Assembly: GCF_035594125.1 (NCBI RefSeq)
Contig: NC_087155.1
Span: 3,340,192 to 3,404,191 of the forward strand
Origin: Scylla paramamosain
Lineage: Eukaryota > Arthropoda > Malacostraca > Decapoda > Portunidae
DNA: 64,000 nt
Direction of reading: 5' to 3'
Part shown: positions 39,441 to 56,636 of the stretch, one piece after another
How the letters are laid out: each line of letters begins with the position of its first letter
Numbering within the stretch: the first letter of the stretch is position 1
Made by a program: the position numbers and the translations under genes
Notes under the pieces: model-generated
The model's input: the letters and a program-made list of their open reading frames with translations, nothing else
The model's database searches: none
Told to the model about the DNA's origin: nothing

Positions 39441-39522
39441 GTCATGTATCATGTTAATTGCTCCCATTCTACTGCCTTATTGTTATATCCAAATGTGAGG
39501 GCGCATTATTCGTGGGGGGAAG

Positions 39523-40860
<1,338 letters not shown>

Positions 40861-41014
40861 TACACATCTATTATTCTACCAATTCCTCAAAAACTGAATC
40901 AAAGTACTTTTAATTACCAGTGGTAATAACATTAGAATTCCTGACCAATCAACGTTAACAAACAAAAAAAAAATAATAATGATAATAATAATAATAATAG
41001 CAATAATAATAATG

Positions 41015-41076
<62 letters not shown>

Positions 41077-42308
41077 TATCCAAGCCTAAACCAAGATTCG
41101 GAAATGTAATAAACCGATGAAATGGTTGACCGCTGTTGATCCAGTAAGTAAGCTCCGTTTCCCTAAGCATAATCACAACTCCATACGCCTTAGGCGAGGC
41201 AACAGGAAAACCAGGCCAAGCACTATGCGCGAGTGCGCACACATTAACGGTGAGGTTGTGCAATCATCTGCGTTAAAATAAATATATAAATAAATAATAA
41301 CTAAAAATGGCTGTAAGAAAGGGAAGGAATGCTATAGTTTGAGAAAATAGAACTACTGGAAGAGAGATTAGCAACTACCGTTATAGAGGGAATGGGGGGC
41401 ATAGCAATTACGAAGGGACTCCAAGGACGAGGGAAGGGTAGGATTTAGAGGGGTAGTAAATTTAAGATAAATAAACCAGAACTTTATTTCTCCATACGAG
41501 AGACTAATCAGACAAGCAGTAAACACATGAACAGGTGCTAGCACAAAAACGAAGACCGCGTATATACCTAATTTCCTACGTGCCCATCCAAGTTAACTAA
41601 GCCATCTTAATTACCTAGAAAAGGAAAGAAAAAAAAATCTCTCTACACATTTCACAACTTAAGATGTATACATGGAACACACAATACGTCTACAGAACGC
41701 ATGCCCGGACCAGACGGGAAATGATGAAAAGTTGGCGAAAAAGAGAATAGAGCAGCGAGTCCACATCCTTCCTCCCCCGTAATCAACAAGGGACTGAGGG
41801 TTGGGAAGGAACGTAGCGAAAAAGGAAACTAGCTTAGTAGCAAAGCGAAGCAGGTAACTGACCATTGACAAATGGTTCTGAATGTATCAAGTATTCTTCA
41901 ATGACTCATGATATGTCTATGGTGCAATGCCCTTCTTATCTCTTCCAGAACACTGCAGTGTCTCTTTTTAGTGTACTTAAAAAAAAATAATAATTATTTA
42001 ATTTATTAATTAAAATTTAAATTAATTAAATTAATTTAACTAATTAATAAAATTTATTAATTATTTAAAAAAAAAATCACAAAAATTAATCTACAAAGTG
42101 TGAATGGAAAGTTTATCAAGTGGTTCATGTGACCGCTCGAACGCACTTGTAATTAATGAACTACCTGGTTAGTTTCGACTTGATTCTCTGGCTGGGTAGT
42201 ACCGCTGCCTAGGTGTGAATAGTTACTCAATCTGAATATAAATTACTAAGGACACTTGAACACTCAAGTTGTGTAATAACCGAAATGTTACCTGAATGTA
42301 GGAATATC

Positions 42309-42311
<3 letters not shown>
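40861..42311. other. Intergenic, AT-rich, no gene seen
   Basis: Contains an (ATA)n tract at 40974-41077 and a strongly AT-biased stretch at 41981-42076 built of TTAATTAA/ATTTAAAT-like words, several self-complementary. The rest (41080-41970) is unique-looking sequence with stops in all frames and no recognisable protein motif. Confidence 0.6.

Positions 42312-42377
<66 letters not shown>
42312..42377. repeat. (GA)n microsatellite
   Basis: Pure GA dinucleotide of about 66 bp. Arg-Glu and Ser-Leu open frames over it are artefacts. Confidence 0.96.
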
Positions 42378-42380
<3 letters not shown>

Positions 42381-42932
42381 ACAAGGAATGAAAAAAGATT
42401 GTTTCCTGACGCGGGACAGTCAGCGGCCTCCTTTTCACAGCCAGCCCTCTCATCACCATCTCTGTCGTGCTCGTTCAATCACAATTCAGTGTTTAGATTT
42501 ATTAATTTCATTATCTATTATTTTTTTTTTTTTTCATTTAACCTATGATGCATTTATTGAACATGCGTTTTTTTTTTTTTAATATATTTTCAACCAGCCT
42601 ATCCAATGAGATACTGATATTCATTTTTATGACCTAGAATAAGAAGAAATAATAAGGTAGTACCGTCTCTCTCACGCCTCGCCAGCAAGCAACCACTAGA
42701 TCGTTTACAGTGAAGTAATTCTTTTACTTCAGTATCATAATAATTCACAACATAGATTGAAATGTATATCATGTATATCCTGGAGAGTGTAGTGATGGGC
42801 AAGAGGAAAATCATAAAGATAAGAGATAAACCTCTAATATGTGCATAAGAGTAGGCTTCACTCCTCCACTTCCTTCCATACATCCTACTCTATTCATGTT
42901 TAGCACTCGTTATGCATTATTTATTATTTGTT

Positions 42933-42937
<5 letters not shown>

Positions 42938-43017
<80 letters not shown>
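42938..43017. repeat. (TC)n microsatellite
   Basis: Pure TC dinucleotide of about 80 bp. The stretch between it and the GA tract (42378-42937) shows no gene. Confidence 0.96.
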
Positions 43018-43020
<3 letters not shown>

Positions 43021-43369
43021 TACACACATCAAGATACAACATAAGCTTTATCCTAGCAATACAAGTAATACAAACAATACTAGGAATCTCTTCCAGCAGC
43101 AGGAGGGAGAAGTGTCAGCAGTATATCCAATCTTGATGGGCAGGGGGACGGCACGCTACTGGACAGGGTGTGTGTAAAGTCTTGTTCTCATATTTCTTAC
43201 GGTATCTGAAATGTGATTTTCTAACTTAGCATATTAAGTACGTTTTTCTTTTTTTCTTTTTTTTTTCTTCTTCTTCTTTCACAAATTCTTAAATACTGGA
43301 AAGTGAAGACAAAACTTATTATATTTTTCTTTTTTCAACAAACTCAATGATTCAGGCAATACTAAAAAA

Positions 43370-43461
43370 AATAATAATAATAATAAAAAAATAATGATAA
43401 TAATAGTAATAATAATAACAATAGTAATAATAATAATAATAATAAAAATAATAATAATAAT
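43370..43461. repeat. (AAT)n imperfect microsatellite
   Basis: About 92 bp of AAT/AAC/AGT-type trinucleotides. The surrounding 43018-43600 has T-runs and no gene signature. Confidence 0.9.
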
Positions 43462-43604
43462 ATCAAAGATAACTTGCAGCATCGATGTTGTGGCGCACCC
43501 TGTGGTCTGGTAGTTCAATGTTTATTCATTTTTTTTTTTTTTTATTATTTAATTTACTCATTTATCTTTTTTGCCGACACCTTTGAGATCAACAAGAGTT
43601 GTAC

Positions 43605-44270
43605 ATCATGACACACCTGTGGAGCCGTGGGTCGCAACACACTTGTGGTAGCGTGTGTTACACCACACATGTAGAATCACAACCACAACACACCTGTGGA
43701 AGCGTGCATCACAACACACCTGCGGAAGAGTGCATCACAACACACCTGTGGAAGCGTGTATCACAACACACCTGTGGAAGCGTGCATCACAACACACCTG
43801 TGGAAGAGTGCATCACAACACACCTGTGGAAGCGTGCATCACAACACACCTGTGGAAGAGTGCATCACAACACACCTGTGGAAGCGTGCACCACAACACA
43901 CCTGTGGAAGCGTGCATCACAACACACCTGTGGAAGCGTGCATCACAACACACCTGTGGAAGAGTGCATCACAACACACCTGTGGAAGCGTGCATCACAA
44001 CACACCTGTGGAAGAGTGCATCACAACACACCTGTGGAAGAGTGCATCACAACACACCTGTGGAAGCGTGCATCACAACACACCTGTGGAAGAGTGCATC
44101 ACAACACACCTGTGGAAGCGTGCATCACAACACACCTGTGGAAGAGTGCATCACAACACACCTGTGGAAGCGTGCATCACAACACACCTGTGGAAGCGTG
44201 CATCACAACACACCTGTGGAAGCGTGCATCACAACACACCTGTGGAAGCGTGCATCACAGCATACCAGCG
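43605..44270 (+). repeat. 26-bp minisatellite, ~25 copies, open in three frames
   Basis: Tandem 26-bp unit of the form ACACACCTGTGGAAGCG followed by TGCATCACA. Two main variants, AAGCGTG and AAGAGTG, alternate irregularly. The first three or four units are more diverged (GAGCCGTGGGTCG, TAGCGTGTGTTAC). Because 26 is not a multiple of three and no frame contains a stop, all three plus-strand frames stay open for more than 200 codons. They encode the same 26-residue repeat in rotation (pieces SVHHNTPVEECITTHLWK and RASQHTCG). There is no coding evidence beyond the repeat. Confidence 0.93.
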
Positions 44271-44737
44271 TAAATGGATTATTCAACTAAATCATGGACT
44301 TTCTCCCACATTTTTGTCTTTTAATCTTTATTGAGGATATTTCAGCGCTATGGGCGTAACGTCATTATTGCCTGCATGAACAATGTATTCAGAGGTCAGC
44401 ATTCCAAGACGATTTTGTTTCTCATTAAGATCACTTTCAGGGATCACAGAGATGAATATTGAGGTCTTCATGATTGCATTCTCCAATGATGATCCAAGAT
44501 TACCATTAAACAAGCTAGAAACATGAAAGCACTTGTAGAAAGCCCCAATAAATTATACTAAAGCTATTTAAAGAATTTAAGAAAAAACGCCGAAACATTT
44601 GGCAATGCAGGATCAGCAGGAAATACGCCCCTTGAGCTAGTTTCTTACTGCAGAAGGTAGTGCAAAGGGGAGAAGAAAGTTCATAAGTATTTGGAGTTTT
44701 AGCATGTCTGATCAAAGACGTCAGTTTAGTAACAAAC
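44271..44737. other. No confident gene; downstream of the glycosyltransferase exons
   Basis: This is expected to contain or precede the missing 3'-terminal exon of the minus-strand glycosyltransferase-like gene. I found no splice-compatible frame with the Cys-rich C-terminus I expect for that family. A 61-codon minus-strand open stretch at 44328-44513 (including SVIPESDLNEKQNRLG) has no recognisable domain. Confidence 0.4.
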
Positions 44738-49355
<4,618 letters not shown>

Positions 49356-50071
49356 CAAGACTGTGCTCTGGAAAATAAATTTATAAAACAATAATAATGA
49401 ATAGATAAATAAAATAAGTGAATAAATAAATTTCACTATTTTGATTACCTAGTGATCTTCTTCGATGCTATCATAAAGCTTGCTAACAAACTCAACTAAC
49501 CATCAGAAAAGAAGGAAAGAAAAAAAAGGCTAACTGAAGTAACAAATAATCTGCCTGAGTCACTGTAGGAATGCTGTTCGGGACATTAAAAAGCTTACAA
49601 AGTTATCATCCTGTCTGCATAATAATCTAGTCAAATATACATAGTTATAAACTTTGCCAGGCTCAATAACTAAGACTCAAGCATTTTTTTATCAGTTTTG
49701 ACAAACCTCGGCTTACAAAATTTCTTTGAATAACATTTCAGTTAAATTAATTTAATTATACGTTTCTGGTATCTAATAGTACATACATGAATGTCATATC
49801 AGTGAAAGCAAAAAGTATAAGTTTTACAAGTAGGAACATGCTGTTACTTTTGGTTCTCTGTAATGTGTGTCATAAATGACACTTTTATAAGTATATGTAT
49901 ACTATATTTATGTAGTACATTCGTAAGTACATACAGTACTGTGAGACATGAGTGAGGTAAGTATATACGTGCAGGGTTCTCGCCGCACAGACTGTTATAC
50001 ATACATGGAAGTATCACACCGTAAGTAATATAGTTTTGGCTCAGATAGGGAAGAAAAGGTAATTTGTGCCT

Positions 50072-50081
<10 letters not shown>
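49356..50081. other. Upstream region of the glycosyltransferase-like gene; no gene seen
   Basis: AT-rich sequence upstream (minus-strand sense) of the first coding exon. TTTATTTTCCAG directly precedes the exon and could be a 3' splice site, so the promoter and a 5' UTR exon may lie further right. I see no decisive TATA or initiator. Confidence 0.4.

Positions 50082-50152
<71 letters not shown>
50082..50152. repeat. (CT)n microsatellite
   Basis: Pure CT of about 70 bp after a C-run. Ser-Leu and Arg-Glu frames are artefacts. Confidence 0.96.
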
Positions 50153-50155
<3 letters not shown>

Positions 50156-50320
50156 CCCAGCAAAGCTATGACATATCACCATGGATCACTATTTGCATAT
50201 CACATTATCATCACGGATCAATATACATTTCCATGCCACATCATCACCACTCACTACCTCCACGTCACATCACCACCAGTATTCACGACCCACAAGAACG
50301 AAATATAAGCCTGTATTTCA

Positions 50321-50562
<242 letters not shown>

Positions 50563-51005
50563 TGTTAAAGATGACCATAGTCGAGTGCAGCACCGCACCG
50601 TGACACCTTGATAATATAACTGCCAAGCGCAACAGTAAACAGCCGCCAGATGGCCTTACCGTGCAGATGGTTGCAATGTATTGCAATGTATTTCAATGTA
50701 TTGCCAGGTACGTAAAACTTGAAATCCTCCTGTTAATAGATCAGTACTGGCTCATGTACAATTTTAACACGATAGTATTCTTTACTTTATCAATACCATA
50801 TACAAATATGATTGGTATATAAGAACATAAATGTATGAGGAACCATGGGGAAGTCTACGTGAGCTTTGGAAGCACGGGGTGATTTTATTATTCTTTATAT
50901 TTTATTATCTTTATACCGGTATATCATTATACCGTTTATTAGTTCTTTTGCTTTAGTTTCCTCCAGTTTCATTTTTTAATGTATGTACAGGTGTTGGTGT
51001 GTGTA

Positions 51006-51131
51006 AAGGTGTTAGCGGTAAGCACTGTCATTTTCCTTCCGTCGCTTCTATACTGCATCTCGTCCTCCTTGTTCTCCCACATTGCAAGTGGAATCGATTA
51101 ACTGGGACGCGTTACTCATGAGTCATCTAAG
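51006..51131 (+). pseudogene. Inverted copy of glycosyltransferase-like exon 1 (dead)
   Basis: A plus-strand copy of the signal-anchor exon beginning at GTGTTAGCGGTAAGCAC, without the start codon. A TAA at 51099-51101 replaces the Arg codon of the original (GGAATCGAT then TAA instead of AGA). There is also a small in-frame loss in the Ser-rich stem. The donor-site context CATCTAAGGTACC is retained. It cannot serve as a first exon. Confidence 0.8.
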
Positions 51132-51480
51132 GTACCTTGGATACAAAACATAACAGAAATCTTCATACCCTATTTTGTGCAAATGGCATTGGCATCCCGG
51201 TAGTCAATATATTATTTTGTCAAGAGTGTTTCAAAGGATTATAGTAGTTTTAACCATAAAGGAAACATGAGTCCCATTACTTGACCTTTCTTAGTTACTA
51301 CGACGAGAGGACATCAGATTATGCTGACTGATTTATTTATTTATTTATTTATTTATCTATTTATTTCTGTATTTTCGAAACTTGCTCAGTTCCTTGAGGT
51401 ATTCGTAAGCCTTCCGTAAATAACTTACAGAGAATGCTCCCAGTACAGAACTGTTTTTAGGATGAAAAGATGCAAGCTTT

Positions 51481-51745
51481 TTTTTTTTTTTATGTACGAG
51501 GGACACTGGCCAAGGGCAACAAAAAATCCAATAAATAAAAAAGCCCACTGAGATACCAGTCCCAGAAAAGGGTCCAAAGTGGTATTCAAAAATTAAAGGA
51601 TAAGTGTCTTGAAACCTCCCTCTTGAAGGAATTCAAGTCATAGGAAGGTGGAAATGCAGAAGCAGGCAGGGAGTTCCAGAGTTTACCAAAGAAAGGGATG
51701 AATGATTGAGAATACTAGTTAACTCTTGCATTAGAGAGATGGACA
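51481..51745 (-). mobile_element. LINE 3' fragment in inverted-repeat arm 2
   Basis: A T-run at 51479-51491, then ATGTACGAGGGACACTGGCC (the minus-strand 3' end of the copy A family) and C-terminal coding remnants, cut off by the (TA)n tract at 51748. It is the mirror of 48598-48869. Confidence 0.88.
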
Positions 51746-51995
<250 letters not shown>

Positions 51996-52149
51996 TTTTT
52001 TTTCTTTTTTATGTAGGAGGAACACTGGTCAAGGGCAACAAAAATCCAATAAAAAAAAAATGCCCACTGGAATGCCAGTCCCATAATAGGGTCCAAAGCA
52101 GTAGTCAAAAGCTGAGGAATAAGTGTCTTGAAACCTCCCTCTTGAATGA

Positions 52150-54006
52150 ATTCAAGTCATAGAAAGGCGGAAATACAGGAGCAGGCAGAGAGTTCCAGAG
52201 TTAACCAGAGAAAGGGATTAATGATTGAGAATACTGGTTAACTCTTGCGTTAGAGAGGTGGACAGAATAGGGATGACAGAAAGGAGAAAGTCTTCTGCAG
52301 CGAGGCCGCGGGAGGAGGGGAGGCATGCAGATAGCAAGATCAGAAGAGCAGCTAGCATGAAAATAGCGGTAGAAGACAGCTGGATATGCAACATTGCGGC
52401 GATGAGAGAGAGGCTGAGCATAGTCAGTTAGAGGAGAGGAGTTGATGAGACGAAAAGCTTTTGTTTCCACCATGACTAGAAGAGCGGTATGAGTGGAACC
52501 CCTCCCCAGGACATGTGAAACATACTCTATACATGGACGGATAAAGCCCTTGTACAGAGTTAGCAGCTGGGGGGTGAGAAAGACTGGCGGAGACGTCTCA
52601 GAACGTTTAACTTCATAGAAGCTGTTTTAGCTAGAGATGAGATGTGAAGTTTCCAGTTCAGATTATAAGTAAAGGACAGACCGAGGATGTTCAGTGTAGA
52701 AGAGGGGGACAGTTGAGTCATTGAACAAGTGGGGATAGTTGTCTGGAAGATTGTGTCGAGTTGATAGATGGAGGAATTATGTTTTTAGGCATTGAACAAT
52801 ACCAAGTTTGCTCTGCCTCAATCAGAAATTTTAGAAAGATCAGAAGTCAAGGGTTCTGTGTCTTCCCTGCGTGAAATGTTTACCTCCTGAAGGGTTGGAC
52901 GTTTATGAAAAAACGTGGAAAAGTGCAGGGTGGTATCATCAGCGTAGGAGTGGATAGGACAAGAAGTTTGGTTTAGAAGATCATTAATGAATAATAAGAA
53001 GAGAGTGGGTAACACGACAGAACACTGAGGAACACCACTGTTAATAAATTTAGAAAAAAAGTGACCGTCTACCACAGCAGCAATAGAACGGTCAGAAAGG
53101 AGAGTTGAGATGAAGTTATAGAGAGAAGGATGGAAGCTGTAGGAGGGTAGTCTGGAAATCAAAGCTTTGTGCCAGACTCTATCAAAAGCTTTTGATATGT
53201 TCAAGGCAACAGCAAAAGTTTCACCAAAATCTCTAAAAGAGGATGACAAAGACTCAGTAAGGAAAGCCAAAAGATCACCAGTAGAGCGGCCTTTACGGAA
53301 CCCATACTGGCAATCAGATAGAAGTTTGTTAAGTGATAGATGTTTAAGAATTTTCATGTTTAGTATTGATCCAAAAATCTTTAAATAGGCAGGAAATTAA
53401 AGCAATACAACGGTAGTTTGAGGGATTACAACGGTCACCATTTTTTTAAGAACAGGCTGAATGTAGGCAAACGTCCAGCAAGAAGGAAAGGTAGATGTTG
53501 ACAGACAGAGCTGAAAGAGTTTGACTAGGCAAGGTGCAAGCACGGAGGCAGTTTCGGAGAACAATAGGAGGGACCCCATCAGGTCCATAAACTTTCCAAG
53601 GGTTTAGGCCAGCAAGGACATGGAAAACACCATTGCGAAGAATTTTAATAGGTAACATGAAGTAGCCATTGGGTGAAGGAGATGGAGGAACAAGCCCAGA
53701 ATCGTCCAAGGTAGTGTTTTTAGCAAAGGTTTGAGCGAAGAGTTCAGCTTTAGAAATAGATGTGATAGCAGTGGTGCCATGCGGCTGAAATCAAGGAGGG
53801 AAAGAAGAAGAAGCAAAGTTATTAGAGACATTTTTAGCTAGATGCCAGAAGTCACGAGGGGAGTTGGATCTTGAAAGGTTTTGACATTTTCTGTTAATGA
53901 AGGAATTTTTGGCTAGTTGGAGAACAGACTTGGCATGGTTCCGGACAGAAATATAAAGTGCATGAGATTCTGGTGATGGAAGGTTTAAATACCTTTTGTG
54001 GGCCAC
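52150..54006 (-). pseudogene. LINE copy B reverse transcriptase and C-terminal region (frameshifted)
   Basis: Minus-strand pieces 54006-53791, 53831-53604, 53709-53446, 53588-53397, 53357-52818 and 52473-52201. YGPDGVPPIVLRNC is the fingers region, LNKLLSDCQYGFRKGRSTGD and NISKAFDRVWHKALISRLPS form palm A, INSGVPQCSVVLPTLFLLFI is palm B with QGS changed to QCS, and HSYADDTTLHF is the catalytic motif. The last piece is the NRRNVAS-type C-terminal domain. Multiple indels preclude expression. Confidence 0.8.
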
Positions 54007-54199
54007 CTCTCTATCATGTGTAGTGCGAGAACAAGCTGTGTTAAACCAAGGTTTGGAAGGTTTAGGTCACCTCTGTTATGCGCTCAGCACACAAAGACGG
54101 GTCTCTGACACGGAAGCAGTAGTCATTCCAAGGAAAATCAGCAAAATACCTCCTCAGGTCCCACAACTAACAGAGGCAAAACACCAGAGGCACCTTCGC

Positions 54200-54600
54200 T
54201 TAGGGGGATCCTGAGGAGGGATTGGAGCGATGGAACAAGATACGAGATATGAGATTGTGATCAGAGGAGCCCAACGGGGAAGAAAGGGTGACAGCATAAG
54301 CAGAAGGATTATAGGTCAGGAAAAGGTCAAGAATGTTGGGCGTATCTCCAAGACGGTCAGGAATACGAGTAGGGTGTTGCACCAATTGCTCTAGGTCGTG
54401 GAGGATAGCAAAGTTGAAGGCTAGTTCACCAGGATGGTCAGCGAAGGGAGAGGAAAGCCAAAGCTGGTGGTGAATATTGAAGTCTCCAAGAATGGAGATG
54501 TCTGCAAAAGGGAAGAGAGTCAGAATGTGCTCCACTTTGGAAGTTAAGTAGTCAAAGAATTTCTCATAGTCAGAGGAGTTAGGTGAGAGGTATACAGCAC
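54200..54600 (-). pseudogene. LINE copy B endonuclease, C-terminal part
   Basis: [20 protein letters not shown] carries the GDFN motif, followed by [20 protein letters not shown] and [17 protein letters not shown] with the SDH active-site motif that copy A lacks in frame. It is separated from its N-terminal half (55089-55425) by the nested fragment. Confidence 0.78.
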
Positions 54601-54605
54601 AGATT

Positions 54606-55080
54606 TTTTTTTTCTTTTTTATGTAGGAAGGACACTGGCCAAGGGCAACAAAAATCTGATAATCTAATAATAAAAAATGCCCACTGAAATGACAGTCTCA
54701 TAAAAGTTTCAAAGCAGTGGTCAAAAACTGGTGGATAAGTGTCTTGAAACCTCCCTCTTGAAAGAATTCAAGTCATAGGAAGGTGGAAATACAGAAGCAG
54801 GGAGGGAGTTCCAGAGTTTACCAGAGAAAGGGATGAATGATTGAGAATACTGGTTAACTCTTGCGTTAGAGAGGTGGACAGAATAGGGGTGAGAGAAAGA
54901 AGAAAGTCTTTTGCAGTGAGGCCGCGGAAGGAGGGGAGGCATGCAGTTAGCAAGATCAGAAGAGCAGTTAGCATGAAAATAGCGGTAGAAGACAGCTAGA
55001 TATGCAACATTGCGGCGGTGAGAGAGAGGCTGAAGACAGTCAGTTAGAGGAGAGAAGTTGATGAGATGAAAAGCTTTTGA
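54606..55080 (-). mobile_element. LINE 3' fragment nested inside copy B
   Basis: Copy B's endonuclease sequence breaks at GTATACAGCACAGAT (54605). A T-run and ATGTAGGAAGGACACTGGCC (a family 3' terminus) then start a ~475-bp fragment, running to GATGAAAAGCTTTTGA. Copy B resumes at about 55089 (GAGTGACTCTGTAGTCGTAG), with ~12 bp of the target missing. Both are minus strand, so the insertion is in the same sense. Confidence 0.87.
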
Positions 55081-55425
55081 GAGTGTTTGAGAGTGACTCT
55101 GTAGTCGTAGCCAGATGGTGGAAAACTCGGAAGATTCAAGAGCGTGGGCACGAGAGCAGGTCAAGTCATTGCGCACATAAACGCAGCATCCAGTGAGTTT
55201 CAGAGTTTCAGTGAGGAAAAGAAGATGAGGTTTAGAAGAGGAGAGGTGGTGTTCTACAGAGTGAAAATTAGATCTTAGACCGCGAATGTTGCAGAAGTTA
55301 ATGAAGAAAAAGTTGAGGGGGGTGTCAACACACTTAGGGTCGTCGACAGAAAGGCAGTCCGACCTGGGGACATTTATGGTCCCCTCCCCATATGAGAACT
55401 CCGAGGCTGGTGTAGGAGTCGCCAT
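54721..55425 (-). pseudogene. Fused endonuclease N-terminus and LINE C-terminal domain frame
   Basis: The nested insertion created a 234-codon open frame. It begins with the endonuclease start ([27 protein letters not shown]), crosses the junction at SHSQTLSKAFHLINFSPL, and continues in frame into the C-terminal domain (RRNVAYLAVFYRYFHANCSS to the end [13 protein letters not shown]). It is an accidental fusion with no sign of selection visible by eye. Confidence 0.7.
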
Positions 55426-55668
55426 GATAATTTTGAAATTTTTGAGTGAAGGGTGTGTGTGTTATTAGGTGCTTGTAGTTTTGTGTGGAGGAAGAGAGTC
55501 GTCTTAGAGGGCAGGCTGTGACTGCCCCCTTGTGTTGTGAGACACAAAGGGAAACGTTCAGTGAGGTCACAGCCGGGTTTAATGATAAGTTCACAGCACC
55601 CCCTGAACAGTGCTTTAGACATCACTGGGAGTAATTATCGTTTCGGCAGATGTCTACTGCCTCCTCCT

Positions 55669-56450
55669 TGGTACTTAAGAAGCTCCAAAACATTCAAAAT
55701 ACACGTTGCCTTTTCGTTTGTATTTTATCTCTTTTGTACGTAAATTGCTAAAAAAAAACACAAAATGCATGCTTTTGTTAATGTTACTCTGTTTCTTGAG
55801 AAATTGTGTTTTTCACGCGTATTAGCGTTTTGGTATGTAAGCTAAAAAAACACTTGCATTTTTTTTTTCTATTCCTATATATGGTGCTTTAATGCTTTTT
55901 AGCGTTTTGGTGCGTAACATGCAGGAAAAACACTTAACTGATATGTTTCTAGTATTGTTGTTTTGTTTCACCATAGAAGGGACTTTTAATGCATTTTGGC
56001 CCTTTTCGGTGCATAACACACGTGAAAAACACGTTTCTGATAATGTCGTTTTTCCTACCCATATAGGAGGTTTTGCATGCATTTCTTTTGCATTTTGGCA
56101 CCTAACAATGTGAAAAACACATTTTTTTGTAGTTCTGTTTCCCTATATAAGGAGTTATCCATGCTTTTTAGCGTTTTGGTACCTAAGAAGCTCAAAACTC
56201 TTATAATACACGTTTATCTTTGTTTCCCCTTTAAGAGTTTTTGCCTATAGAAGCTCAAAAGCACTACTATAGAAGCTCAAAATCACTCGTAATACAGATT
56301 TCTCGTAATGTCTTTTCCTTCCCACATATAGGGTATTTTACGTATATTTTTGGGGATTTTTATACGTAACACGCTTAAAAATACTCAAAATACTTGTTTT
56401 GGGTAATTTTGTTGTCTTTCTAAATAAAAGGTGTTTTACCTGTGTTTCAA

Positions 56451-56454
<4 letters not shown>
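55669..56454 (-). repeat. Higher-order satellite array, block 7 (inverted)
   Basis: The satellite resumes in reverse orientation (GGTACTTAAGAAGCTCC, GGTGCTTTAATGCTTTTTAG, CATTTTGGCACCTAACAATG), opposite to the satellite left of the island. Confidence 0.82.

Positions 56455-56499
<45 letters not shown>
56455..56499. repeat. (TG)n tract at the left junction of LINE type 3
   Basis: Pure TG of about 45 bp directly next to the (ATA)n tail of the LINE. A matching TG tract lies at the other end (59309-59358). Confidence 0.95.
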
Positions 56500-56503
<4 letters not shown>

Positions 56504-56636
56504 ATAATAATAATAATAATAATAAATGGTTTATTCTTTAGGCAGTCAACAAACTGAAAATGTACATTGGGGGTGGGGAAATACTTGACATTAATCCTAA
56601 AGGTAAGTCAAATCTAGAAATCAAATCTAGAAGGGA

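Larger units (their letters stand above)
34892..39522 (+). mobile_element. Ty3/Gypsy LTR retrotransposon remnant
   Basis: Plus-strand gag (zinc knuckle), protease, RT, RNase H and integrase pieces in the Ty3/Gypsy order. The leader at 34892-35333 includes a (TCTG/TCTA)n-like tract at about 35055-35140. A polypurine tract GTGGGGGGAAGG at 39511-39522 is a candidate start of the 3' LTR. I could not find a matching 5' LTR in 34892-35333, so LTR pairing is unproven. The coding region has several frameshifts, stops and internal deletions. Confidence 0.8.
51006..51745 (-). repeat. Inverted duplication, arm 2
   Basis: Reverse complement of 48598-49330 with only scattered differences. It carries the exon-1 copy (51006-51131), intron-1 sequence including TTTTGTGCAAATGGCATTGG, the (TTTA)n tract at 51330-51366, and the LINE 3' fragment (51481-51745). 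It ends at the (TA)n tract. Confidence 0.88.

Noticed and set aside
43599..44334. Three overlapping open frames of 211-224 codons
   Set aside because: All derive from one 26-bp repeat without stops. No start context, splice signal or non-repeat coding sequence supports a gene.
44328..44513. 61-codon minus-strand frame as the last glycosyltransferase exon
   Set aside because: It lacks the Cys-rich ending I expect, there is no good splice acceptor in phase with exon 5, and no family motif is seen.
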